Below are positions 23,496 through 31,983 of a stretch of 51,817 bases of DNA, in pieces. The DNA is taken from the NCBI RefSeq assembly GCF_001613045.1, contig NZ_BDBP01000076.1, forward strand, positions 1 through 51,817, read 5' to 3'. This stretch comes from Nocardia lijiangensis NBRC 108240 (GTDB taxonomy: Bacteria > Actinomycetota > Actinomycetes > Mycobacteriales > Mycobacteriaceae). The translations under genes were made by a program, and so were the position numbers. The stretch's first letter is position 1. Each line of letters opens with the position of its first letter. The notes under the pieces are model-generated. The model worked only from the letters and a program-made list of their open reading frames with translations. It did no database searches and had not been told where the DNA came from.

Positions 23496-24317
23496 ATGGT
23501 GCTCGCGAGCGTGGGGGAATCGTTCCAGCAGACGGCGGCGACCGGTCCGCTGCTGCTAGCCCTCGGCGCGTGCCTGCTGGCCGGGCTGGTGTCGTTCGCC
23601 TCGCCGTGCGTGGTTCCGCTGGTGCCTGGGTACCTGTCGTATCTGGCCGGTCTGGTCGGCGCCGAGGCCCCGCCCGCGACCGCCGAGTCCGCGAAGAGCA
23701 AGTCGTCGGTCGCGGTCGCCGTGCGCAGCGGCAAGTTGCGCATCGCCGGTGCGGCCGGACTGTTCGTCGCCGGATTCACCGTGGTCTTCGTGCTCGCGAC
23801 GGCCACCGTGTTCGGTGTTATCCAGACCCTCAACGTGAATCGTGAACTGCTGCAACGCATCGGCGGCGTGGTCACGATCCTGATGGGTCTGGTGTTCGTC
23901 GGTCTGGTGCCCGCCCTGCAGCGCGACACCAGGATGGAGCCGCGCCGCCTGACCAGCATCCTGGGCGCGCCGCTGCTCGGCGGTGTCTTCGCGCTCGGCT
24001 GGACGCCGTGCCTCGGACCCACCCTGTCCGGCGTGATGGCGGTGGCCGCGGGTACCGAGGGCACCACCGCCGTGCGCGGCGTCGCGCTCATCGTCGCCTA
24101 CTGCCTGGGGCTCGGGCTGCCGTTCGTGATCCTGGCCTTCGGCTCGGCGGGCGCGCTGCGCGGCGTCGGCTGGTTGCGCCGCAATTCGCGAACCATCCAG
24201 ATCGTCGGGGGCATCCTGCTCATGGCCGTCGGCGTCGCGCTGGTCACTGGGGCGTGGGATCAGTTCGTGGCCTGGGTGCGCGACGCGTTCGTCTCCGAGG
24301 TGACCCTGCCGATATGA
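23496..24317 (+). CDS. ccdA: Cytochrome c biogenesis protein CcdA
   Basis: 273 aa from ATG 23496, with GGGGAG 7 bases upstream; GTG 23493 is adjacent. A DsbD-type membrane electron carrier with about six helices. The two conserved cysteines are in LVSFASPCVVPLVPGYLSYL and LGWTPCLGPTLSGVM, which shuttle reducing power from cytoplasmic thioredoxin across the membrane. The loop after the first helix is charged and long (TAESAKSKSS). It overlaps resB by ATGA. Corresponds to Rv0527. Confidence 0.94.
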   Translation: MVLASVGESFQQTAATGPLLLALGACLLAGLVSFASPCVVPLVPGYLSYLAGLVGAEAPPATAESAKSKSSVAVAVRSGKLRIAGAAGLFVAGFTVVFVLATATVFGVIQTLNVNRELLQRIGGVVTILMGLVFVGLVPALQRDTRMEPRRLTSILGAPLLGGVFALGWTPCLGPTLSGVMAVAAGTEGTTAVRGVALIVAYCLGLGLPFVILAFGSAGALRGVGWLRRNSRTIQIVGGILLMAVGVALVTGAWDQFVAWVRDAFVSEVTLPI

Positions 24318-25984
24318 CCGTGACCGACCATCCCGTGACCGGATCGTCCTCGCCCCGCCCGCCCCGCCAGTCGCTGCCCGGCCGCGCCCTCGCGCTGGTG
24401 CGCAACACCTGGCGCGGGCTCACCAGCATGCGTACCGCGCTGGTGCTGCTGTTCCTGCTGGCGCTAGCCGCGATCCCCGGCGCCCTGCTGCCGCAGCGGA
24501 ACCTGAACGAGCAGAAGGTCAGGGAGTACATCGCCGACCGCCCGACACTCGGACCGTGGATGGACCGGTTCGAGCTGTTCGACGTGTTCTCCAGCTTCTG
24601 GTTCACCGCCGTCTACGTGCTGCTGTTCGTCTCGCTGGTCGGCTGCATCCTGCCTCGCACCTTCGATCACTACAAGGCGCTGCGCACCCCGCCGGTGCGC
24701 GCCCCGCGAAACCTGGCCCGGTTGCCGCACCACTATTCGGGCGAGTCGGCGAGCACCCCCGAGCAGCTGATCGAGCACGCGCGCGGCCAGTTGCGCGGCT
24801 GGCGCACCGAAGTGCGTCCGGGCAACCGCCAGGGCGAGCTCACCCTCTCCGGGGAGAAGGGCTACACCCGCGAATTCGGCAACCTGGTCTTCCATCTGGC
24901 GCTGGTCTGCCTGCTGGTGGCCATCGCGGTCGGCAAGCTGTTCGGTTACGAGGGCACCGTCATCGTGATCGCCAACAACGGTCCCGGCTTCTGCACCACC
25001 TCGCCCGCGGTGTTCGACTCCTTCCGCGCGGGCAATGTCAACGACGGCACCGGCATGACGCCGATCTGCGTGCGGGTCAAGGATTTCCAGGCCGACTACC
25101 TGCGCACCGGCCAGGCCGAGATGTTCACCTCGAACATCGATTACCAGGCCGGATCGGATCTGGCGACCAACACCTGGCGCGACGCCACGCTGCAGGTCAA
25201 CCATCCGCTGCGGGTCGAAGGCGATCGCCTCTACCTGCAGGGCCACGGTTACGCGCCGACGTTCACCGTCACCTTCCCGGACGGCCAGACCAGGACCGAG
25301 ACCATCCAGTGGCGGCCCGACGACGCGCAGACCTTCCTGTCCAGCGGCGTGCTGCGCATCGACCCGCCCGGTGGCATGTACGCCACCGACGAGGAGCGCC
25401 GCAAGAACCAGATCGCCATCGAGGGTCTGTTCGCGCCGACCGCGTTGTTCCACGGCAACCTGCTCACCTCGGCGTTCCCGAGCATGGACGACCCCGCGGT
25501 CGCGGTGGACATCTATCGCGGCGACACCGGCCTCGACACCGGACGCTCGCAGGATCTGTTCTCGCTGGACCAGGAGATGGTGCGGCAGGGCAGGCTCACC
25601 AAGGAGGCCAGGGTGAACCTGCGCCCCGGCGAATCGACCACCCTGCCCAACGGCGCCAAGGTGACCTTCGACGGCGCGCAGGAATTCGTGAACCTGCAGG
25701 TCTCGCACGACCCGGCCCAGCAGTGGGTGCTGGTGAGCGCGCTGGCCATGATGGCGGGACTGCTGGTGTCGCTGCTAGTGAAACGGCGGCGGATCTGGGT
25801 GCGGGTCTACCCGGCCGAGGATTCTGCCGGTACCGTTGAAAAACGACGCACTGTAGTAGAGATGGGCGGGCTCGCCAGAACCGATCAGGCAGGCTGGGGC
25901 GGCGAATTCGACCGGCTCCGTGCGCGCCTGTTGGAGGCTGCGGGCGACGACGCGAAGACCGACCTCGCAAGCACGGGAGAGTGA
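24314..25984 (+). CDS. resB: Cytochrome c biogenesis protein ResB (Ccs1)
   Basis: 556 aa from ATG 24314, overlapping the ccdA stop. ResB-family membrane protein of System II cytochrome c synthase: three N-terminal helices (TALVLLFLLALAAIPGALLP, FWFTAVYVLLFVSLVGCILP, NLVFHLALVCLLVAIAVG), a large extracytoplasmic domain, then a last helix WVLVSALAMMAGLLVSLLV. A short cytoplasmic tail follows. The motif LPQRNLNEQKVREYIADRP after helix 1 is typical. With CcsA it presents haem and apocytochrome for thioether bond formation. Coupled to the next gene. Confidence 0.95.
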   Translation: MTVTDHPVTGSSSPRPPRQSLPGRALALVRNTWRGLTSMRTALVLLFLLALAAIPGALLPQRNLNEQKVREYIADRPTLGPWMDRFELFDVFSSFWFTAVYVLLFVSLVGCILPRTFDHYKALRTPPVRAPRNLARLPHHYSGESASTPEQLIEHARGQLRGWRTEVRPGNRQGELTLSGEKGYTREFGNLVFHLALVCLLVAIAVGKLFGYEGTVIVIANNGPGFCTTSPAVFDSFRAGNVNDGTGMTPICVRVKDFQADYLRTGQAEMFTSNIDYQAGSDLATNTWRDATLQVNHPLRVEGDRLYLQGHGYAPTFTVTFPDGQTRTETIQWRPDDAQTFLSSGVLRIDPPGGMYATDEERRKNQIAIEGLFAPTALFHGNLLTSAFPSMDDPAVAVDIYRGDTGLDTGRSQDLFSLDQEMVRQGRLTKEARVNLRPGESTTLPNGAKVTFDGAQEFVNLQVSHDPAQQWVLVSALAMMAGLLVSLLVKRRRIWVRVYPAEDSAGTVEKRRTVVEMGGLARTDQAGWGGEFDRLRARLLEAAGDDAKTDLASTGE

Positions 25985-26952
25985 ACATGCCGATCGACGA
26001 GACCCTCGCCGGGTACAGCAACCTGGCCTTCAAATCGGCGTTCGTCATCTACGTGCTCGCACTCGGTCTGCTGATCGCGCAGTACGCGTCGGTGCAGACC
26101 CGCAAGGCCGAGGCGCGCGAACTCGTCACCGTCGGCGGCGGGGCCGGACCGGGCGTGCCGGGGAAGGTGGCGCCGCCACCGCGCCGCTCGCGCGCCGAAC
26201 AGTTCGGCAACATGGCGTTCTCCGTGCTGCTCGTCGGTATCTTCCTGCACGTTGCCTCGATCGTGCTGCGCGGCTTCGCGACCAACCGTTTCCCGCTCGG
26301 GAACATGTACGAGTTCATCACCATGGCGTGTGCCGCGGCGCTGATCGTCGGTCTCGGATTCCTGTACGAGCAGAAGTTCCGCGCCATCTGGGTGTTCCTG
26401 ATCGCGCCGGTGCTCGTCCTGATGTTCCTCGCCGGGCAGGTGCTGTACGCGGAGGCCGCGCCGGTGGTGCCCGCGCTGAAATCGTTCTGGCTGCCCATCC
26501 ACGTGACCGTGGTGAGCATCGGCAGCGGCATCTTCCTGCTCTCCGGCGTCGCGAGTCTGCTGTTCCTCTACCGCATCCGCCAGCCCGAGGACCGGGAGTC
26601 CGACAACCTGCTCGGCAAGATCGCCCGCAGGCTGCCCGACGCCCGCGCCCTGGACCGCCTCGCCTACAAGACCACCATCATCGGCTTCCCCCTCTTCGGC
26701 GCGGGCGTCATCCTCGGCGCCATCTGGGCCGAAGCCGCCTGGGGCCGCTTCTGGGGCTGGGACCCCAAGGAGACCTGCTCCTTCATCGCCTGGGTCCTCT
26801 ACGCCGCCTACCTCCACGCCCGCGCCACCTCCGGCTGGCGCGACACCAAGGCAGCCTGGATCAACGTCGCAGGCTTCGTCGCCATGCTCTTCAACCTCTT
26901 CATCATCAACATCGTGATCTCGGGATTGCACAGCTACGCCGGTCTGAACTGA
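25981..26952 (+). CDS. ccsA: Cytochrome c biogenesis protein CcsA (CcsB/ResC)
   Basis: 323 aa from GTG 25981, overlapping the resB stop. Multi-helix membrane protein of System II. The haem-handling tryptophan-rich WWD motif is intact: WGRFWGWDPKETCSFIAWVL. Conserved histidines flank it (LPIHVTVVSIGSGIFLLSG and AAYLHARATSGW). It probably transports haem and ligates it to apocytochrome c with ResB. The ATG at 25987 is a minor alternative. It ends the block hemL-PGM-TlpA-ccdA-resB-ccsA. The formyltransferase begins 57 bp later. Confidence 0.96.
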   Translation: MNMPIDETLAGYSNLAFKSAFVIYVLALGLLIAQYASVQTRKAEARELVTVGGGAGPGVPGKVAPPPRRSRAEQFGNMAFSVLLVGIFLHVASIVLRGFATNRFPLGNMYEFITMACAAALIVGLGFLYEQKFRAIWVFLIAPVLVLMFLAGQVLYAEAAPVVPALKSFWLPIHVTVVSIGSGIFLLSGVASLLFLYRIRQPEDRESDNLLGKIARRLPDARALDRLAYKTTIIGFPLFGAGVILGAIWAEAAWGRFWGWDPKETCSFIAWVLYAAYLHARATSGWRDTKAAWINVAGFVAMLFNLFIINIVISGLHSYAGLN

Positions 26953-27008
26953 CCGGGGGTCTCGGCCGTCGTCGAGGGGCGGCTGGGGGCTGTGGGAGAC
27001 TGCGGGGT

Positions 27009-27617
27009 ATGTCGAGGCTTCGGGTCGCGGTGCTTGCGTCGCATTATGGGTCGAATTTGCGTGCGCTGCATGGGGCTTCGTTGGAGGCGGAGGCGCGGTT
27101 CGGGATCGCGCTGGTGATCGGGAACAACAGTGGGTCCGGTGCGTTGACGTATGCGCGGGAGGCTGGGATTCCGACGGTGCACATGTCCGGGCAGACGCAT
27201 CCGGATCCGGAGGAACTGGACGAGGCGATGCGGGCGGCGCTCGTCGCGCACGGCACGGGCCTGGTCGTGACCGCGGGCTACATGAAGAAGCTGGGGCCGC
27301 GGGTGCGGCAGGAGTTCAACGGTCGCATCATCAACATCCATCCCGCGCTGCTCCCGCGCCACGGTGGAAAAGGCATGTACGGCAGGGCTGTCCACGAGGC
27401 CGTGCTCGCGGCGGGTGACGCGGTGTCGGGGCCGACGGTCCACTTCGTGACCGAGGAGTACGACGCGGGCGCGGTCATCGCGCAGAGCGAAGTGCCGGTG
27501 CTGCCCGACGACACCGTCGAGTCGCTGGCCGAGCGGGTGCTGGCCGCCGAACACCTGCTGCTTCCCGCGGTCGTGCAGATCATCGCGACTCGCGATCCCG
27601 CCGGCGCCGATCGCTGA
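27009..27617 (+). CDS. Phosphoribosylglycinamide formyltransferase-like protein
   Basis: 202 aa from ATG 27009. Reads as a PurN-fold formyltransferase: RVAVLASHYGSNLRALHG, then the folate/catalytic block GRIINIHPALLPRHGGKG (Asn109, His111), and VHFVTEEYDAGAVIAQSEVP with the conserved His145 and Asp152. All three residues corresponding to the E. coli PurN triad are present. It would transfer a formyl group from 10-formyl-tetrahydrofolate to GAR, but no other purine gene is near, so it may be a paralogue acting on another amine. The first ~75 codons use more T- and G-ending codons than neighbours. Confidence 0.85.
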   Translation: MSRLRVAVLASHYGSNLRALHGASLEAEARFGIALVIGNNSGSGALTYAREAGIPTVHMSGQTHPDPEELDEAMRAALVAHGTGLVVTAGYMKKLGPRVRQEFNGRIINIHPALLPRHGGKGMYGRAVHEAVLAAGDAVSGPTVHFVTEEYDAGAVIAQSEVPVLPDDTVESLAERVLAAEHLLLPAVVQIIATRDPAGADR

Positions 27618-27836
27618 ACCGCGACCACCACGGTCTCGAATCAGGTGCCGCCGGGGGGCTTGCCGCCGTCCGCGGGGATCGAGATGCCTGGCCTACGCGG
27701 CGTCGCCCGCACCGCCATGGTCGCCGGAACCGCGACCGCCGTCTCCAACCTGGAGGTCAATCGACCGACTGTCGAATTGCGCGGGGCGGCTGATTCTTTC
27801 GTCGGACGCGGTCCGGGTTGTGGAAGGATCGGGTGG

Positions 27837-28550
27837 ATGAGTGGGGAGAACGCCTCGGGGGTGGACCAGGATTGGCCCGAACGGTGGCGGTGGGACGAGA
27901 AGCGAGCGCGGGATTACCAACGCCGCGGCTGGTCGGGCGTGCGGGTGGAAGACATCGAGCACGACGGCCTGCGGGAATCCGGTCTCCTGCTCGCGACGCG
28001 CAAGCCGCACAAAGCGTTCGGCGTCCTGGCGGCGGTTCTCGGCGTGCTGTTGTTCGTGATCGCCGGAACGAACGCGGCGCACGCGGTCGTCGAACGCACC
28101 TGGCTCGGCCTGCTGGCTTTGGTGGTCGTGGGTCTGCCCGGCGCGGTGGCGCTGTTGGCGGCGTACGTGATTCTGCGCGGTCGCCGCGGCGTGGTACCCG
28201 GATTGCTCGTGACGCCGACCCGAATCCTGTTTCGCGACAACGCGGGCGGCGTTTTCGCGATCCCGTGGCGGGACGTCTCGGGAATCGAGGCCCGAATCCT
28301 GACCCAGAGCACGAGCCGCTACTACAACCTCATCGCGATCGAAGCGCACCCGTCCGCCGAGGTCTGGCAGTCCGTCAACCCCGCGCTCCTGCGGTTGGCG
28401 CGCAAGCGCGACGATTTCGGCGTCCTGAAGGTGCAAGACCAATCACTGCTGATGAACCCGCTGATCGCTTACCGCCTGCTGCGGCACCACCTGACGAACC
28501 CCGAGCAGCGTCGCGATATCTGCCGGGTCGCACCGGCCGGCCAGCACTGA
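27837..28550 (+). CDS. Membrane protein with PH-like domain, unknown function
   Basis: 237 aa from ATG 27837, with GGAAGGA 8-9 bases upstream. The N-terminal ~65 residues are soluble and charged (WPERWRWDEKRARDYQRRGW). Two helices follow (FGVLAAVLGVLLFVIAGTNA and LGLLALVVVGLPGAVALLAA). A beta-rich segment then resembles bacterial PH/DUF domains: LLVTPTRILFRDNAGGVFAI, PWRDVSGIEARI. No catalytic residues. The 219 bp upstream hold no convincing gene. The function is unknown; the PH-like reading is only by pattern. Confidence 0.8.
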   Translation: MSGENASGVDQDWPERWRWDEKRARDYQRRGWSGVRVEDIEHDGLRESGLLLATRKPHKAFGVLAAVLGVLLFVIAGTNAAHAVVERTWLGLLALVVVGLPGAVALLAAYVILRGRRGVVPGLLVTPTRILFRDNAGGVFAIPWRDVSGIEARILTQSTSRYYNLIAIEAHPSAEVWQSVNPALLRLARKRDDFGVLKVQDQSLLMNPLIAYRLLRHHLTNPEQRRDICRVAPAGQH

Positions 28551-28694
28551 CGCCGTAACACTGGACTCGGTCATCTCGCCGACGAGACGTTCGGGATGGA
28601 ATGCCGAGCCGGATGACAGGCGGCCGGTCACTTGTCTCGGGGGATGAACAAGCGAACTGGGCGCGCCGCTACCGCCCCCTGCGCATGGGCCCCT

Positions 28695-28895
28695 TCAGCG
28701 TTCGGTGCTGCCGTCGCTGTCGGGATGCTCCTGCCGCGAGATGCGCCACAGGAACTCCGGGTCGTCGTCGGGCCCGAGGATCTGTTTGCGCTGGGGTGAA
28801 CGCGGGGTCCGCTCACCCGCCTTCACGGGGCCGAACGCCTTCCAGCACAGCACCGCGACAGCCACAATGGCGATGAGTGCCAACAGGTACGTCAC
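28695..28895 (-). CDS. Small single-pass membrane protein, unknown
   Basis: 66 aa, GTG start at 28895 with AGGAGGTGAG immediately upstream, a near-ideal ribosome binding site. Residues 1-19 form one hydrophobic helix (MTYLLALIAIVAVAVLCWKA), followed by a charged tail (GERTPRSPQRKQILGPDDD) that contains RISRQEHPDSDGST. Probably an inner-membrane anchor peptide with a cytoplasmic tail. I do not recognise a family. Confidence 0.75.
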   Translation of the reverse strand: MTYLLALIAIVAVAVLCWKAFGPVKAGERTPRSPQRKQILGPDDDPEFLWRISRQEHPDSDGSTER

Positions 28896-28976
28896 GTTCG
28901 CTCACCTCCTGCTATCGAGGGTAGACGCACGCGACGTCCGAGCACACTGCGGAGACCGAATTCACCGACATGACCG

Positions 28977-29000
28977 GGCGCGGGCAACGAGGCCCGCGCC
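28977..29000 (-). terminator. Hairpin downstream of bldC
   Basis: GGCGCGGGC (28977-28985) pairs perfectly with GCCCGCGCC (28992-29000). It lies 13 bp beyond the bldC stop on the minus strand. No T-run follows, so termination is probable rather than certain. Confidence 0.55.
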
Positions 29001-29012
29001 TGTCGTGGTCGT

Positions 29013-29225
29013 TCAGCGGGTGGGAGATGCTTCCGTGGTCAGCGACTTCAGCAGCTGGAGGACCTCGGATTCCCGGAAACGGCGGTGCCCGCCGGGGGTG
29101 CGCAGCGAGCCGAGACGCCCGGCATGAGCCCATCGGGTGACGGTCTTCGGATCGACGTGGAACATGGCAGCCACTTGGCCGGGTGTCAGCAGAGTGTCCT
29201 GGCCGCCGACGGTGATCGCACTCAT
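29013..29225 (-). CDS. bldC: BldC-type developmental transcriptional regulator
   Basis: 70 aa from ATG 29225, with GGAGAGG 7 bases upstream; longer frames are not supported. A MerR-like winged helix fills the protein: LLTPGQVAAMFHVDPKTVTR, WAHAGRLGSLRTPGGHRRFR, then ESEVLQLLKSL. This is almost the Streptomyces BldC sequence through the recognition helix and wing. BldC binds direct repeats cooperatively and holds back development in Streptomyces. In a nocardioform it may influence mycelial fragmentation or secondary metabolism. It is divergent from the DUF4229 gene across 183 bp. Confidence 0.92.
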   Translation of the reverse strand: MSAITVGGQDTLLTPGQVAAMFHVDPKTVTRWAHAGRLGSLRTPGGHRRFRESEVLQLLKSLTTEASPTR

Positions 29226-29408
29226 AGCAAACCTCTCCGTTCTCGACAGTTCCCTCATCAGATGGCGCCATCGTTGCACCCCGACCCCTAGGTACGCGAA
29301 CCACCTACAGTTGGTAAAGGCGAAGTAATGGACAAAACGGATCGTTGCCCGGTCCCGGAAGTGGGTGTGCGCCGAAGATGGGCAACAGCTTCGCATACGC
29401 TGGTTCAC

Positions 29409-29756
29409 GTGAGCGACTCCACTAGTCCGGACGGTGCCTCGTCCCAGCCCACCGCACGTCCCGGTCGCAGGCTGGCCGTGAATCTGGCGGTGTACACCCT
29501 GGCCAGGCTGGCGCTGGTCGCGGTGATCACCGCGGTGATCGTCGTGGTCGCGGGACTGGTCTCGGTGGACATCCCGCTGGTCGTCGCCGCGCTGTTCGCG
29601 CTGATCATCGCGATGCCGCTGTCGCTGACGCTGTTCAAGAAGCTGCGCGCCAAGGTGAACGAGGACATCGCGGTGGTCGACGAGAAACGCCGCAAGGACA
29701 AGGCGCAGCTACGTGCTCGGTTGCGGGGTGAGGACGGGCACGGAGCGGCCAAGTGA
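29409..29756 (+). CDS. DUF4229 membrane protein
   Basis: 115 aa from GTG 29409. Polar Ser/Pro-rich head, then two helices: LARLALVAVITAVIVVVAGL and IPLVVAALFALIIAMPLSLT. The basic tail LFKKLRAKVNEDIAVVDEKRRK follows. This helix-helix-basic tail layout matches the DUF4229 family and Rv0531. The function is unknown. Its stop overlaps the GTG of the Cds1-like enzyme, suggesting co-expression. Confidence 0.85.
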   Translation: MSDSTSPDGASSQPTARPGRRLAVNLAVYTLARLALVAVITAVIVVVAGLVSVDIPLVVAALFALIIAMPLSLTLFKKLRAKVNEDIAVVDEKRRKDKAQLRARLRGEDGHGAAK

Positions 29757-30838
29757 AGTACTGCGATCGGAGCGCGCCGCGCGATTGGGTCGACAACGCG
29801 GTGCGGCTGATCGACGCCGACGCCCAGCGCTCCGCCGACACGCATCTGCTGCGCTATCCGCTGCCGGTCGAGTGGAACATCCAGCTGTATCTGAAGGACG
29901 AGTCCACTCACATCACCGGCAGCCTCAAGCACCGCCTCGCCAGGTCGCTGTTCCTGTACGCCATCTGCAACGGCTGGGTTACCGAGGGCACCACGGTGGT
30001 GGAGGCGTCCTCAGGTTCGACCGCCGTGAGCGAGGCGTATTTCGCGAAGCTGCTCGGGCTGGACTTCGTCGCGGTGATGCCCGCGAGCACTTCTCCGCAG
30101 AAGGTCGCGCTGATCGAAGCGCAGGGCGGGCGTTGCCATTTCGTGGAGCGTCCGCCGGACATGTACACCGAGGCGGCGCGGCTGGCGGCCGAGTGCGGCG
30201 GCCACTACATGGACCAGTTCACCCACGCCGAGCGGGCCACCGACTGGCGCGGTAACAACAACATCGCCGAATCCATCTTCGAGCAGATGGTGCTCGAGAC
30301 GCACCCGGTGCCGGAATGGATCGTGGTGGGCGCAGGCACCGGCGGCACCAGCGCCACCATCGGCCGCTACATCCGCTACCGCAGGCATGCCACCAAGCTC
30401 GCCGTGGTCGATCCGGAGAATTCCGCCTTCTACGGCGGCTACGAGACCGGCGATGCCGGATATCAGACCGGCATGCCGTCGCGGATCGAGGGCATCGGCC
30501 GCCCGCGGGTGGAGCCCTCGTTCGTCGGGCAGGTGGTGGACCGGATGATCGAGGTCCCCGACGTCGCCTCCCTCGCCGCCATGCGGCACGCCAGCCGGGT
30601 GCTCGGCCGCCGCGTCGGCGGGTCGACCGGCACGAATCTGTGGGGTGTGTTCCACCTGATCGCGGAAATGCTCGCCGAGGGACGCAGCGGCAGTGTGGTC
30701 ACCCTGCTCTGCGACGGCGGAGACCGTTACGCCGGAACCTATTTCGATGACCAGTGGGTCGCCGCCCAGGGGATGAGCCTGGCCGAGCCGACCGCCGTCC
30801 TCGACGAATTCCACGCCACCGGTATCTGGAACGGGTAG
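29753..30838 (+). CDS. PLP-dependent cysteine synthase-family / Cds1-like cysteine desulfhydrase
   Basis: 361 aa, GTG overlapping the preceding stop. A fold-type II PLP enzyme: Lys59 in LYLKDESTHITGSLKHRLAR is the Schiff-base lysine. The substrate-carboxylate loop is VEASSGSTAVSEAYFAKLLG, and the PLP phosphate loop is VGAGTGGTSATIGRYIRY. Compared with CysK there is an inserted WRGNNNIAESIFEQM. Overall it resembles the M. tuberculosis cysteine desulfhydrase Cds1, which splits L-cysteine to pyruvate, ammonia and H2S. Function as a cysteine-metabolising enzyme is strong; the desulfhydrase direction is inferred from similarity I recall, not tested. Confidence 0.85.
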   Translation: MKYCDRSAPRDWVDNAVRLIDADAQRSADTHLLRYPLPVEWNIQLYLKDESTHITGSLKHRLARSLFLYAICNGWVTEGTTVVEASSGSTAVSEAYFAKLLGLDFVAVMPASTSPQKVALIEAQGGRCHFVERPPDMYTEAARLAAECGGHYMDQFTHAERATDWRGNNNIAESIFEQMVLETHPVPEWIVVGAGTGGTSATIGRYIRYRRHATKLAVVDPENSAFYGGYETGDAGYQTGMPSRIEGIGRPRVEPSFVGQVVDRMIEVPDVASLAAMRHASRVLGRRVGGSTGTNLWGVFHLIAEMLAEGRSGSVVTLLCDGGDRYAGTYFDDQWVAAQGMSLAEPTAVLDEFHATGIWNG

Positions 30839-30880
30839 CGTCGCGCACGAAGCCGTCCGACGTGTCGAGAGGGTTTCGCT

Positions 30881-31645
30881 ATGAGAATCGTTGTCATCGG
30901 CGGTACCGGGCTGATCGGGACGAAGCTCGTCGCCGAACTGGACAGACACGGTCACGAGGCGATCGCGGCCTCTCCCAAAACGGGTGTCGACACCCTCACC
31001 GGCGAGGGGCTCGCCGATGTCGTCGTCGGAGCCGATGTCGTCGTGGACGTCTCCAACTCGCCGTCGTTCGAGGACGCCGCTGTGCTCGAGTTCTTCACGA
31101 AGGCGACGACGAACATCCTGGCGGCGGAGGCCGCGGCGGGAGTCGGCCATCACGTCGCGCTGTCGGTGGTCGGCGCCGAGCGGCTGGGCGACAGCGGCTA
31201 CATGCGCGCGAAAGTGGAGCAGGAGAAGCTGATCGCGCGGTCGCCGGTTCCGTACTCGATCGTGCGCGCGACGCAATTCTTCGAATTCTTCAAGAGCATC
31301 GCCCGGGCAGCGACGGCCGGGGACGAAGTTCGCCTCTCGTCCGCCTCGATCCAGCCGATGGCTGCGGACGACGTCGCGACCGCCGTCGGTCGTGTCGCGA
31401 GGGATGCGCCGGTGAACGGCACCCTCGAGGTCGGCGGACCCGAGGTATTCGGGCTGGCCGCCTTCATCGCACACGGACTGGCGGCCCACGGCGACCCTCG
31501 GACCGTGGTCATCGACGCCGGGGCGCGCTACTACGGAGCGCTGCTGTCCGATCGTGAACTCCTTCCGGGTGACGGTGCGCGGTTGGCGGACACCACGTTC
31601 GACGCATGGCTCGAACAGGACGTGGTGAGCGGACCCAAGCCCTGA
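30881..31645 (+). CDS. NAD(P)-binding NmrA/SDR-like oxidoreductase
   Basis: 254 aa from ATG 30881. Classic N-terminal Rossmann motif MRIVVIGGTGLIGTKLVAEL, then VVVGADVVVDVSNSPSFEDA and a helix-rich middle with VGHHVALSVVGAERLGDSGY. No YxxxK catalytic pair is clear, placing it in the NmrA-like/atypical SDR class that senses or uses NAD(P)H. It contains RATQFFEFFKSIARAATAGD and PMAADDVATAVGRVA, typical of the NmrA group. Role unknown. It starts 42 bp after the Cds1-like gene and may share its transcript. Confidence 0.85.
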   Translation: MRIVVIGGTGLIGTKLVAELDRHGHEAIAASPKTGVDTLTGEGLADVVVGADVVVDVSNSPSFEDAAVLEFFTKATTNILAAEAAAGVGHHVALSVVGAERLGDSGYMRAKVEQEKLIARSPVPYSIVRATQFFEFFKSIARAATAGDEVRLSSASIQPMAADDVATAVGRVARDAPVNGTLEVGGPEVFGLAAFIAHGLAAHGDPRTVVIDAGARYYGALLSDRELLPGDGARLADTTFDAWLEQDVVSGPKP

Positions 31646-31715
31646 CGGGTCGCGACGTAGGAGCTGAAACAGCGGGGTGGTGACGAACCGTCGATGGCTT
31701 CCGCACGCCCATGTT

Positions 31716-31733
31716 TGTCAATTTTTGTTGACA
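31716..31733. promoter_or_regulatory. Palindromic operator 1 of the HTH/Clp-N module
   Basis: An 18-base perfect dyad: TGTCAA, six bases, TTGACA. Its architecture (YGTCAA-N6-TTGACR) is the same as operator 2, whose centre is 29 bp away. Likely the binding site of the HTH protein encoded at 31,765. Confidence 0.75.
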
Positions 31734-31744
31734 TCCCGCCGGTT

Positions 31745-31762
31745 CGTCAATCAAAATTGACG
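31745..31762. promoter_or_regulatory. Palindromic operator 2, adjacent to the start codon
   Basis: CGTCAA, six bases, TTGACG; the dyad extends one further base on each side to CGTCAAT-N4-ATTGACG. It ends 2 bases before the ATG of the HTH gene and leaves no room for a conventional Shine-Dalgarno sequence. Either the transcript is leaderless or the operator occludes translation signals. Confidence 0.78.
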
Positions 31763-31764
31763 GC

Positions 31765-31983
31765 ATGACTGAGGCAACCACCCTGGCGGCCGCCGCGGGC
31801 AGTCCCGACCCCAAGGTCGGGCTGCGCGCCGTGCTCGCACTGCGTCGGCTGCTCGAACGGCTGGAGGCGATCCAAGTGACCAACGCCCGGGAACAGGGCT
31901 GGTCCTGGCAGGCGATCGCCGACGCGCTCGAGGTCAGCAAGCAGGCGGTCCACCAGAAGTACAACCGGAAAGGCAGGAACTGA
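31765..31983 (+). CDS. Small HTH transcriptional regulator paired with Clp-N protein
   Basis: 72 aa from ATG 31765. Residues 20-70 form one HTH: LRRLLERLEAIQVTNAREQG, WSWQAIADALEVSKQAVHQK, YNRKGRN. The AIADALEVSKQAVHQKY helix is typical of small actinobacterial regulators. Two TGTCAA-like palindromes directly upstream suggest autoregulation. Its stop overlaps the ATG of the Clp-N gene (TGATG). The pairing suggests that it controls that protein and possibly other protein-quality genes. Confidence 0.85.
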   Translation: MTEATTLAAAAGSPDPKVGLRAVLALRRLLERLEAIQVTNAREQGWSWQAIADALEVSKQAVHQKYNRKGRN

